30,509 nucleotides of DNA from CAYPHA01 sp964410215 (lineage in GTDB: Bacteria; Calditrichota; Calditrichia; Calditrichales; CAYPHA01): NCBI GenBank assembly GCA_964410215.1, contig CAYPHA010000057.1, positions 1 to 30,509 of the forward strand, written 5' to 3'. The notes beneath the pieces are model-generated. The model made no database searches and was not told where the DNA came from. It saw only the letters and a program-made list of their open reading frames with translations. The position numbers and the translations under genes were made by a program. Shown here in pieces: positions 1-7,457 of the stretch (positions are counted from its first letter, which is position 1; each line of letters starts with the position of its first letter).

Positions 1-117
1 CCCGCCTCTGGGATCCGCACCGACGATTACCGGTTTACCGCGGTACTCGGGATGATCCCTCTGCTCAATCGCGGCGAAGAAGGCATCCATATCGACATGC
101 AGAATGACTGCGTTCAT
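1..117 (-). CDS. dinB: DNA polymerase IV (Y family), N-terminal fragment cut by the window edge
   Basis: Reading the minus strand from the ATG at 117 gives 39 codons that stay open to the window edge. The product begins MNAVILHVDMDAFFAAIEQR and continues to VIVGADPRGG. The VDMDAFFA(A)IE motif holds the first catalytic metal-binding aspartate (D9), and the KPVIVG segment is typical of the Y-family palm domain. By family knowledge this is a low-fidelity translesion polymerase that extends past damaged bases in the cytoplasm. Only about a tenth of the usual 350-400 residues is visible, so the fingers, thumb and little-finger domains cannot be judged. No convincing Shine-Dalgarno sequence precedes the ATG and I see no LexA-like operator. 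It is divergent from the cysteine-cluster gene, with the inverted repeat lying between them. Confidence 0.9.
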   Translation of the reverse strand, partial: MNAVILHVDMDAFFAAIEQRDHPEYRGKPVIVGADPRGG

Positions 118-140
118 GGTTATCATTCAATAGTTGGTAT

Positions 141-312
141 CACAGAGATCCACGGAAAAGGCACGGAGTTACACAGAGATTAAACCTGATTCTAAAGATT
201 ATCCACTTAAATACCTATTGAATCTTAATATTGACCCAACATTAGATCCCAAAATATTAAATTTTCTCCGTGTTACTCCGCGTCTTCTCTGTGGAACTCC
301 GTGTCCATGTGA
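141..312. repeat. Intergenic inverted repeat of the CACGGAG/CACAGAG type
   Basis: Two purine-rich arms face each other around an AT-rich centre of about 85 bp. The arm at 150-179 and the reverse complement of the arm at 265-294 match at 24 of 30 positions without gaps. Five of the six differences are transitions. Both arms contain iterations of CACGGAG and CACAGAG, and these continue outward to about 141 and 312. An open frame of 61 codons crosses the element (134-319), but its predicted protein is a by-product of the repeat. Similar CACAGAG/CACGGAG elements are, from memory, common between genes in many environmental bacterial genomes. Their function is not known to me. Confidence 0.7.
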
Positions 313-399
313 TTTTTAGGCACTCGATTTAATCTAAAGAAATTATGCATTAAATCATACTATTTACCACCAATTTTCATATCTTATCCAAAATGCACG

Positions 400-849
400 A
401 TGGTAAAAGAAAAAGGTATAAAAGTTAACATAAAAATGTGGATACCGGAATCGATACGATTCGAATGCCAGCCGGACTGTTCCGCCTGTTGCAGTCTGAA
501 TGACGGAAAAGTGTATGTTTCAGAGAAAGAAGCGAAAGCCATCGCCGATCACCTTAATCTGAGCGAACGGACGTTTCTGGACACGTATACATCAATTCAT
601 GATGAGAAGTATTGTCTTCTGGACGGCCCGGGTGATACATGTATATTTTTAAACCATCCGCATTGCCGGATCTACGAAGTGCGTCCCGGTCAGTGCCGAA
701 CGTATCCCTTCTGGCCTGCGAACATGAAGAATAAGAAACGCTGGAAGATCGTTTCAGACGAATGCCCGGGTATCGGCAAAGGCAGACCCTACCTCCGTTC
801 TGAGATCAGAGAGATCATGAACGGCGGGTCCCTTGATTCGGCAAAATAA
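400..849 (+). CDS. YkgJ-type (CxxxCxxCC) cysteine-cluster protein
   Basis: This 149-residue protein has the cysteine pattern of the YkgJ / UPF0153 family (zinc- or Fe-S-cluster-binding domain). It shows C23-x3-C27-x2-C30-C31 near the N-terminus, then C81, C89 in HCRIYEVRP, C99 in QCRTYPFW and C122 in DECPG. C72 is an additional cysteine. The order CC ... CIFL ... CRIYE.RP..CR.YPF is diagnostic. Family members bind a metal or cluster, but their biochemical role is mostly undefined, so no reaction is assigned. The first ATG at 400 lacks a clear ribosome binding site. The ATG at 436 (MWIPES) lies closer to where the conserved region begins and is an equally good start. The repeat protein gene follows 50 bp downstream on the same strand and may be cotranscribed. 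Confidence 0.85.
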   Translation: MVKEKGIKVNIKMWIPESIRFECQPDCSACCSLNDGKVYVSEKEAKAIADHLNLSERTFLDTYTSIHDEKYCLLDGPGDTCIFLNHPHCRIYEVRPGQCRTYPFWPANMKNKKRWKIVSDECPGIGKGRPYLRSEIREIMNGGSLDSAK

Positions 850-899
850 TAAAGGCGAAAGGTAACAAGGATGGTACAGGCAACACTCTATTAAACAGG

Positions 900-2642
900 A
901 TGGAATGGGACATGAGCCTGTCACGGCAGGAAATATATTTTAATTACCGCGAGTGTCTGCGAACGGTTTCAGAAATTCTTACAAAACGCTATTCCTGGAA
1001 TGACCGGTTCGATCTTTCACTGGAAGATATGGCTCAGACAGTCACGGGAGACGCTGAGATTGTGGCGCTTCTGCAATCAGCTCCTTTCGATGCCCGGAAG
1101 ATCACACCGGTTTTGACCGGACGTATCGAGGCATTACGCAAAGAATTGATACCGGACCTGAAAAAGAAACAGTTTTTCCCCCTGTTCGATTATTTGGAAA
1201 CCATACCGGATTCATATGAAGGCGAAATTTCGGATGAACACGCGTCTCAGTCCTTACATGCATTACGGGAATCGCTCTCAGAAGAGGCCTGTCGCGTATT
1301 AAACCGTCTTCTCGGGCAGAACCGGCGTATGGTTCGTCTGTGGATGACACAAATGGATTCCATCGAACATATTGAAACAAAACTGATCCAGGTACATGAT
1401 TTTTTCCCTGATATAATCATTCCCGATATCACTACATACAGGATGGATGGCCCTCTGGAAGAAAAATTCATCATCGATTGTTACAAATGTGTATATCTTG
1501 GGATAGAACCACAATTTCCGGCACAATTTCTGAAACTTGAGGGCGACCGCAGAGCGGCTGTACTGACCCGTTTTTTTGTCGAACATATTGTGAAAGAGGA
1601 TCCGCAACACCTTCTTCAGGCGGCTTCCATTTATCTTTTTTCTGAACATAATCTTCAGAATGTCGTCCGTTATTTCAACTATTCATTAAACCGCATCCTG
1701 GCCAACGCCTATCCCGGTCTCATTCTGCCCTGGTTTAACAGTCGCATTCCCGATAAGTTCTGGGAGAATGTGGAGAACCGCATCGAAGCCGTACGCTGGC
1801 TGGTGGAACAGCACTTAAAAATGGATCCCGAACGCATCGATGCACAGAAAATAAACCGTCGTCATTTCACCCGTAATGGGTTATCTTTTTTATACAACAC
1901 CTACTACAACTCCATCAGCAGAGCATTACAGGAAGCCTATCCCTTCCTCCACCGCTGGGAATGCGGCAGTGTACCTTTCCGGTTCTGGACGGAACAGACG
2001 GCCGGCACAGCGATTCGATGGATGGTTGCAAAAAAGGGCTGGACAGAATCAGAGATACCGGAATTGATTCGTTCCGGGAAGTTGACACGTAAGACATTCA
2101 GCGCGTTCGGTCTGGCGACACTCTTTGATAAAAAATTCAATAAAAACCTATACCTGGCGATGAATTGTGCCTATCCGGACCGGTTTATGCCCTGGGAGCT
2201 GGGTAAAGTACCTTCTGTCTACTGGAAGAAGCCCGAAAATATTTTCAGGGCAGCGCAATGGATTGCAAAGGAAGAAGGCATTGCCCGGGATGAAGTGCTC
2301 CAGGCAATCAGAACACGAAAAATTTCCCTGTACACATTAAAAAAATACTCTATCGGCACGGCTTTGAAACATCATACACAGGGATCGCTGACAAACCTTT
2401 ACTGGCCTGAATTTCATGAAGAGCGTATGCTGCGCAACGAGGAAGTTAAACTGATCCGTAAATTAGATCTGCTGATCGAATCACATACTTCTCGAAACAG
2501 GTTGCTGCATTTTATACTGCATGGATTTTATTCCGGGCTGCACAGGCACCTGGCCGGAAGCCAGATTTCACGTTTCAAACGTATGCGGGAACGTATACGC
2601 AAACGGCGGCGGCAATACGACATTGAAAAGAATGGGATGTGA
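900..2642 (+). CDS. Protein of unknown function with three ~77-residue W/AYP repeats and a basic C-terminus
   Basis: I do not recognise this 580-residue protein with certainty. From about residue 255 to 500 it holds three related units. Each has an aromatic/Asn-rich helix, then AYP (at 270, 346 and 424), a W, a (V/I)P..(F/Y)W box (284-288, 358-363, 437-442) and an A..W(L/M/I) helix (297-301, 371-375, 451-455). The AYP spacing is 76 and 78 residues. The N-terminal 250 residues look alpha-helical and lack the repeat. The last 20 residues are very basic (KRMRERIRKRRRQ), which suggests nucleic acid contact. Repeats of this look occur in hypothetical proteins of other bacteria (possibly DUF4046-like, from memory). 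No signal peptide or membrane segment is seen. The ATG at 912 is the better start by spacing from AGGA at 897-900. The gene is convergent with uvrC, with only 2 bp between them. Confidence 0.8.
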   Translation: MEWDMSLSRQEIYFNYRECLRTVSEILTKRYSWNDRFDLSLEDMAQTVTGDAEIVALLQSAPFDARKITPVLTGRIEALRKELIPDLKKKQFFPLFDYLETIPDSYEGEISDEHASQSLHALRESLSEEACRVLNRLLGQNRRMVRLWMTQMDSIEHIETKLIQVHDFFPDIIIPDITTYRMDGPLEEKFIIDCYKCVYLGIEPQFPAQFLKLEGDRRAAVLTRFFVEHIVKEDPQHLLQAASIYLFSEHNLQNVVRYFNYSLNRILANAYPGLILPWFNSRIPDKFWENVENRIEAVRWLVEQHLKMDPERIDAQKINRRHFTRNGLSFLYNTYYNSISRALQEAYPFLHRWECGSVPFRFWTEQTAGTAIRWMVAKKGWTESEIPELIRSGKLTRKTFSAFGLATLFDKKFNKNLYLAMNCAYPDRFMPWELGKVPSVYWKKPENIFRAAQWIAKEEGIARDEVLQAIRTRKISLYTLKKYSIGTALKHHTQGSLTNLYWPEFHEERMLRNEEVKLIRKLDLLIESHTSRNRLLHFILHGFYSGLHRHLAGSQISRFKRMRERIRKRRRQYDIEKNGM

Positions 2643-2644
2643 TT

Positions 2645-4483
2645 TCAGTGTTCCCTGAGATAGGTTTCTATGTCATGTGCTAATTTTAAAGGGATTTTCG
2701 CACGGCTCTGCATCTCTTTCGCTGACGCCTCTTTCAGCTTTTTTACCGATCCGAAGGCTTTCAGCAATTGTTCCCTGCGCTGCTTACCTACGCCGGGAAT
2801 ATGGTCCAGCATGGATGTGACCGTACGTTTTTTTCTTCGTAATCGATGATACGTAACGGCAAAACGGTGTGCTTCATCCCGGATCTGCTGCAGTAATTTT
2901 AATGCAGAAGACGTGCGCGGCAGCATTTGCGCATCGGAATGCCCCGGTATAAACACCTCCTCCAGCCGTTTGGCAAGGCCGATAACAGGCGTATCCGTCA
3001 TACCAAGCTCGTTCAGCACCGCCAGGGCCATGGAAAGTTGCCCCTTTCCTCCATCGACGATAATCAGATTCGGAAGATCCTTTTTCTCCCGCAGAACGCG
3101 CGTATAACGGCGTTTTACAGCCTCTTTCATCATAGCGAAATCATCAGGTGTGTCTTTGGATCTGATGGCAAAACGCCGGTACTCGGATTTCCGGGGTTTT
3201 GCATCGATAAAACAAACCATCGATGCCACCGGATCCGTACCCTGAATATTGGAAATATCAAAACATTCAATACGCCGGGGAACGTCAGGCAACGCCAGTT
3301 CTTTCTTTAATTCCCGCAATACATACGGGCCGCTTTCCTTCGCTCTCAGTTTCTGCACTTTCAATTCTTCCAGCAGGAAACGGGCATTTTTTACCGTCAA
3401 ATCTATCAATTTGCGTTTATCACCAATTTTAGGCACGACCAGTTGCGTGCGGCTGCCTTTCTTGCCGCCCAGCCAGGCCTCAACGACACGCTTCGACGCT
3501 ATTTCCTCCTGAATAAAAATTTCCGAGGGCAAATCATCGGTGTCCATATAATAATCGTTGAGAAATGTCTCAATAAGATCGGCATCACTCTTCCAGTCTA
3601 ACCGTTTCAGGTACTTATGTGTGCGTCCAATTACTTTTCCTTCACGGATTCTGAACAGGACGGCACACCCATCTTCGTCTTCACGGGCCAGACCGATCAC
3701 ATCACGGTCAACCCGGTCTTTCTGCACGATTTTCTGACTGTTGCGGTAGTTTTCCAGGGCTGTAATTTTATCACGAATGAGGGCGGCTTCTTCGAATTCC
3801 ATTTTTTGAGCGAGGGCATTCATTTCCGTTCGCAGCTCGGATACAATGACCCCGGTCTGCCCTTTCAGAAACCGGCGGACACGGTTGATGACACCGGCAT
3901 AGTCTTTCTGGGACTGCAAACCCTGGCAGGGACCTTTACATTTCCTGATATAATAATCCAGGCAGAGTTTGACCTTTTTCTGCTCAATCACCCGTGGATT
4001 CAGATCATACTTGCAGGAACGAATGGGAAAAATGCGTTCAAGTGTTTTTAACGTAAAGCGCATATTTTTGACATCGGTATAGGGTCCGAAATACTCCGAA
4101 CCATCGCGTATAATGGTCCGGGTGATAAACACCCTTGGAAAATCCTCATGCGTTATGCGTATATACGGATAGCTTTTGTCGTCTTTGAGGTTGACATTGT
4201 AACGCGGCAGATTTTCCTTGATCAGGTTGTTTTCCAGGATGAGCGCTTCAATTTCAGTGTCGGTAACAATAATATCAAGATCCACGATTCGTTTAATAAG
4301 TGCTGCCAGTTTCGGATGGTACGGACGGGATTCCTGGAAATAGGAACGTACACGACTGCGCAGGTTGGCTGCTTTACCGACATAAAGGATCATCCCCTTC
4401 GTATCCTTAAAAAGATAACAGCCGGGTTTAGGAGGCAGGTTGTCCAGCTTTTTCTGCAAATTACCGATCGTTTTCATAGTCAT
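2645..4483 (-). CDS. uvrC: UvrABC excinuclease subunit C
   Basis: The 612-residue product matches full-length UvrC, which makes the 3' and 5' incisions in nucleotide excision repair after UvrB loads at the lesion. The N-terminal GIY-YIG nuclease (about residues 16-95) shows PGCYLFKD and ILYVGKA. A cysteine-containing region follows (CKYD, CLDYYIRKCKGPC). The UvrB-interacting UVR helix pair is near residues 205-240. The RNase H-like 5' nuclease domain contains ECFDISNIQG and IIVDGGKGQ. The C-terminal tandem helix-hairpin-helix includes IPGVGKQRREQLLKAFGS. Two possible starts, M1 and M3, are 6 bp apart and neither has a strong ribosome binding site. The gene follows the EamA transporter gene by 26 bp and is probably the last gene of the guaB run. 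Confidence 0.97.
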   Translation of the reverse strand: MTMKTIGNLQKKLDNLPPKPGCYLFKDTKGMILYVGKAANLRSRVRSYFQESRPYHPKLAALIKRIVDLDIIVTDTEIEALILENNLIKENLPRYNVNLKDDKSYPYIRITHEDFPRVFITRTIIRDGSEYFGPYTDVKNMRFTLKTLERIFPIRSCKYDLNPRVIEQKKVKLCLDYYIRKCKGPCQGLQSQKDYAGVINRVRRFLKGQTGVIVSELRTEMNALAQKMEFEEAALIRDKITALENYRNSQKIVQKDRVDRDVIGLAREDEDGCAVLFRIREGKVIGRTHKYLKRLDWKSDADLIETFLNDYYMDTDDLPSEIFIQEEIASKRVVEAWLGGKKGSRTQLVVPKIGDKRKLIDLTVKNARFLLEELKVQKLRAKESGPYVLRELKKELALPDVPRRIECFDISNIQGTDPVASMVCFIDAKPRKSEYRRFAIRSKDTPDDFAMMKEAVKRRYTRVLREKKDLPNLIIVDGGKGQLSMALAVLNELGMTDTPVIGLAKRLEEVFIPGHSDAQMLPRTSSALKLLQQIRDEAHRFAVTYHRLRRKKRTVTSMLDHIPGVGKQRREQLLKAFGSVKKLKEASAKEMQSRAKIPLKLAHDIETYLREH

Positions 4484-4509
4484 TCAGAAACACAAATTAA
4501 TAATACACG

Positions 4510-5430
4510 TTACCGGAAAAAACGAATAAACAAAAGTAACCGTTCTTTTGCAAGGTTACCAATTATTAATCCCGAAACAACGGCAATTGTTCCGGCAATC
4601 ATTTCGATGGTGATAGCGGCTTTGAAGAAGAGGTGATCCAGTACTACCGTAAAGCTTGGCACCAGATAGATGAACGTGGTTGCCCAGGCCGGACCCTTTT
4701 TCTGTACTCCCACGTAAAACAGTGTATACCCTATTGCCGTTGGAAATATGGCCATATACAGGATCCCCGTCCAGGCTTGCATGGAGAGTTGAGGCCAGAA
4801 CAGGCCCGGCAGAAAGGGAATGATCAGGAGAGCCGTAAACAGGTAATTATAGGCATTCAGCCAGAGGGAATCCCACTTTTCATCCCGGGTGAGTTTTGCA
4901 AGAATCGTATATATCGACCAGGTCACCGCTGCAAGGAAACATAGGATTTCACCGGTACCGATATTATTGAAGTCGAAAGCACCGTTCTTTGAGATATTTA
5001 CCAGTATCGCGCCGGCAAACGCCAGGATAAAGCCAAAATAGAACCTGCCCGGCCGGCGTTTTCTGAAGATGACGACTTCTGCGATGGCTGTAAAAAACGG
5101 ATTTAAGGCGATGATCAGGGCGGTATTGGTTGGCGTTGTGTACTTGAGTGCCAGAAAGAAGAACAAGTGATATCCGATCCCGGCTGTCAGTACGACAATG
5201 GTGAGGTGCATCAGAAATTTTTTATCGCTGAAATCGGGATGGCGGTGCCTTTTGCAGGCGAGCAGAAACGGAAGCATGATACCAGCCGATAAAAGAAAAC
5301 GCCAGAATACGCTTCCAAATGGATCCAGCTCGGCAATAACATATTTACCGGCGATGAACGATCCCGCCCAGGTGGAAGGGATCAGAAGAAAAATAAGAGC
5401 AAAAAAACGATCTGTTCTGGTAGATTTCAC
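4510..5430 (-). CDS. EamA/DMT-family membrane transporter
   Basis: This 306-residue protein has the ten hydrophobic segments and two-fold internal repeat of the drug/metabolite transporter superfamily. The first EamA half is about residues 10-140 (WAGSFIAGKYVIAELDPF, then WRFLLSAG). The second is about 155-290 (GEILCFLAAVTWSIYTIL, then FYVGVQKKGPAWATTFIYLVP). The substrate cannot be read from the sequence, and members export amino acids, nucleosides or other metabolites across the inner membrane. The start is a GTG at 5430. It overlaps the stop codon of the methylmalonyl-CoA epimerase gene in the tetranucleotide GTGA, which indicates translational coupling. A positively charged C-terminus (LLLFIRFFR) follows the last helix. 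Confidence 0.93.
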   Translation of the reverse strand: MKSTRTDRFFALIFLLIPSTWAGSFIAGKYVIAELDPFGSVFWRFLLSAGIMLPFLLACKRHRHPDFSDKKFLMHLTIVVLTAGIGYHLFFFLALKYTTPTNTALIIALNPFFTAIAEVVIFRKRRPGRFYFGFILAFAGAILVNISKNGAFDFNNIGTGEILCFLAAVTWSIYTILAKLTRDEKWDSLWLNAYNYLFTALLIIPFLPGLFWPQLSMQAWTGILYMAIFPTAIGYTLFYVGVQKKGPAWATTFIYLVPSFTVVLDHLFFKAAITIEMIAGTIAVVSGLIIGNLAKERLLLFIRFFR

Positions 5431-5825
5431 AATTCACATAATTCGATAAGAATACCGTTGGTACTTTTCGGATGGATGAATGCAATCTTTTTGCCTTCCG
5501 CTCCTTCACGCGGAACTTCATCGATGAGACGTATCCCCTTTTCCTTCAGCCGGACCAGCTTCTCAGCGAGATCTTCCACCCGGAATGCCATGTGATGGAT
5601 CCCACGTCCCTTCTTATCCAGATACTTCGCGATGGGTGACTCAGGGTCCGTGGGTTCAAGATACTCAATCGTTGAGCCGCCGATATCATATCCGGCTACG
5701 TTGATTTTCTGATCTTCCACTACTTCCGTAAAATGAGGATCCAGGCCAAAAGCGGTCTTAAATGTTTCCATAACCTGTTTAAGATCATCGACGGCTATAC
5801 CTATATGATCAATCTTATCAAACAT
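5427..5825 (-). CDS. mce: Methylmalonyl-CoA epimerase
   Basis: The 132-residue product starting at the ATG at 5825 is the right size for methylmalonyl-CoA epimerase. This enzyme interconverts the (2R) and (2S) forms of methylmalonyl-CoA in propionate metabolism. The two VOC/glyoxalase beta-alpha-beta-beta-beta modules are visible. Probable metal ligands are H7 (DHIGIAV), E54 (STIEYLEP), H78 (GIHHMAFRV) and E128 (GILIELCEL). The reading frame is open for 35 further codons upstream. That extension overlaps the end of guaB and is not family-like, while AAAGGAAA stands about 9 bp before the ATG at 5825, so I chose this start. Methylmalonyl-CoA mutase is not in the window. The stop overlaps the start of the EamA transporter gene. 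Confidence 0.93.
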   Translation of the reverse strand: MFDKIDHIGIAVDDLKQVMETFKTAFGLDPHFTEVVEDQKINVAGYDIGGSTIEYLEPTDPESPIAKYLDKKGRGIHHMAFRVEDLAEKLVRLKEKGIRLIDEVPREGAEGKKIAFIHPKSTNGILIELCEL

Positions 5826-5856
5826 GTCCCATTTCCTTTCTGTGAGCCTTCCGATC

Positions 5857-7314
5857 TTAACGCATTCTGTAATTAGGTGATTCTTTAGTAATGATAACGT
5901 CATGAGGATGGCTTTCCTGCAGACCGGCATTGCTCATTTTAATAAACTGTGCCGTTTCCTTCATATCGGAAATGGTACGGGAACCCGTATACCCCATTGC
6001 GGAACGCAAACCACCGATCATCTGGTGAACTGAGGTGCGCAGCGGACCCCGGTAGGGCACACGTCCCTCGATACCCTCCGGCACGAGTTTATCGACGGAA
6101 AGCCCTTCCTGAAAATAGCGGTCCTTGCTTCCTTCGGCCATAGCCCCAAGGGATCCCATTCCGCGAACTTCTTTATAGCTCCGTCCGTCGAGCAGGATCA
6201 CTTCGCCGGGGCTTTCATCCGTTCCGGCAAATAAACCGCCGATCATTACGCAATCCGCCCCTGCTGTAATTGCTTTCGCGATATCACCGGAATACTTAAT
6301 TCCGCCGTCGGCAATGAGCGGTATCCCTGAACCTTTCAAAGCTTTGGAAACCTCCATGATGGCGTAGATCTGCGGCACACCGACACCGGTGACGACCCGG
6401 GTCGTACAGATTGAACCGGGACCAATGCCGACTTTGATGCCGTCCACGCCGGCATCCATGAGCGCGCGTGCGCCATCGGCGGTGGCAATATTCCCGGCAA
6501 TAAGCTGCACATAAGGGAATGTAAGCTTGAACTTTTTAGCCGCTTCCAAAACACCGCTGGAATGGCCGTGAGCGGTATCAATGACGATCACATCCACCTT
6601 CGCTTTGATCAGCTGTTCCGCCCTGACCAGACCGGCATCACCGACACCGATTGCCGCGCCGACCCTCAGGCGGCCGTGTTCATCCTTACAGGCATCCGGA
6701 AACATTTTTTTCTTTTGAATATCCTTTACGGTGATCAATCCGACCAGCCTGTCCTGATCATCGACGATAAGCAGTTTTTCTATGCGGTTTTTTTGCAGGA
6801 TCTTTTCAGCTTCTTCCAGTGACGTGCCATTTTTGGCGGTTACCAGGGGCTGGGCCGTCATCAGTTCTTCGATGTACCGGGTCATATCCGTCTCGAAACG
6901 GATATCCCTGTTCGTTAAAATGCCTACCAGCTTCTCCCCCTCGATAATCGGAATACCGGAAATATGAAAACGGTGCATGAGGTCCATCGCTTCCTTGAGC
7001 GTATTACGGGGACCAAGGGTTACCGGATTTGATATCATGCCGCTTTCGGACCGTTTAACACGATCCACCTGATGGGCCTGTTCTTCAATGGACATGTTCT
7101 TGTGAATGATACCAATGCCCCCCTCACGGGCCAGTGCAATAGCCAGGTTCGCCTCGGTTACAGTATCCATTGCCGCAGACACGATGGGTATATTCAATGG
7201 AATATCACGTGTCAGTTTTGTTCCAATAGATGCGTCCTTCGGTAATACATCCGATTTTGCCGGAACCAGAAGAACATCATCAAACGTTAGCGCTTCGCCG
7301 ATCACTTTCTTCAT
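5857..7314 (-). CDS. guaB: IMP dehydrogenase
   Basis: This protein of 485 residues, counted from the ATG at 7314, converts IMP to XMP with NAD+, the committed step of guanine nucleotide synthesis. The TIM-barrel start MKKVIGEALTFDDVLL is followed by two CBS domains at about residues 95-205 (MISNPVTLG, ILTNRD, LMTAQPLVT, LITVKDI). The catalytic loop GIGPGSICTT places the nucleophilic cysteine at residue 303. Substrate-binding stretches GGIKYSGDIAKA and RGMGSLGAM are present. A longer open frame begins 15 codons upstream, but the ATG at 7314 has TGAGGA at a suitable distance and matches family N-termini. The methylmalonyl-CoA epimerase gene follows after 31 bp. The 143 bp separating this gene from dacB probably holds its promoter, although no clear -35/-10 pair is evident. 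Confidence 0.97.
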   Translation of the reverse strand: MKKVIGEALTFDDVLLVPAKSDVLPKDASIGTKLTRDIPLNIPIVSAAMDTVTEANLAIALAREGGIGIIHKNMSIEEQAHQVDRVKRSESGMISNPVTLGPRNTLKEAMDLMHRFHISGIPIIEGEKLVGILTNRDIRFETDMTRYIEELMTAQPLVTAKNGTSLEEAEKILQKNRIEKLLIVDDQDRLVGLITVKDIQKKKMFPDACKDEHGRLRVGAAIGVGDAGLVRAEQLIKAKVDVIVIDTAHGHSSGVLEAAKKFKLTFPYVQLIAGNIATADGARALMDAGVDGIKVGIGPGSICTTRVVTGVGVPQIYAIMEVSKALKGSGIPLIADGGIKYSGDIAKAITAGADCVMIGGLFAGTDESPGEVILLDGRSYKEVRGMGSLGAMAEGSKDRYFQEGLSVDKLVPEGIEGRVPYRGPLRTSVHQMIGGLRSAMGYTGSRTISDMKETAQFIKMSNAGLQESHPHDVIITKESPNYRMR

Positions 7315-7401
7315 CACAGATAAATCCTCAAAAAATAAGACATTTTGCCGGATTAGCATTTTTATAAAATTTAAAAAATTTAAGGAATATAAATGTGCAG
7401 T

Positions 7402-7425
7402 TCAAGTCGGAGAATACGACTTTGA
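7402..7425. terminator. Hairpin between dacB and guaB, possible weak terminator
   Basis: TCAAGTCG at 7402-7409 pairs with CGACTTTGA at 7417-7425, with one bulged base and a 7-base loop. It lies about 35 bp past the dacB stop on the minus strand. No run of T follows on that strand, so it may be a weak terminator, a processing site or part of the guaB leader. The opposite orientation is followed by a T-rich stretch, but no plus-strand gene reads into it. Confidence 0.3.
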
Positions 7426-7457
7426 CTCTTTTATTTTGAAGAGGTTACAGACACATG

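Noticed and set aside
134..319. 61-codon open frame between dinB and the cysteine-cluster gene
   Set aside because: It runs through both arms of the inverted repeat, its end is dictated by the repeat sequence, and it has no ribosome binding site or family-like sequence.
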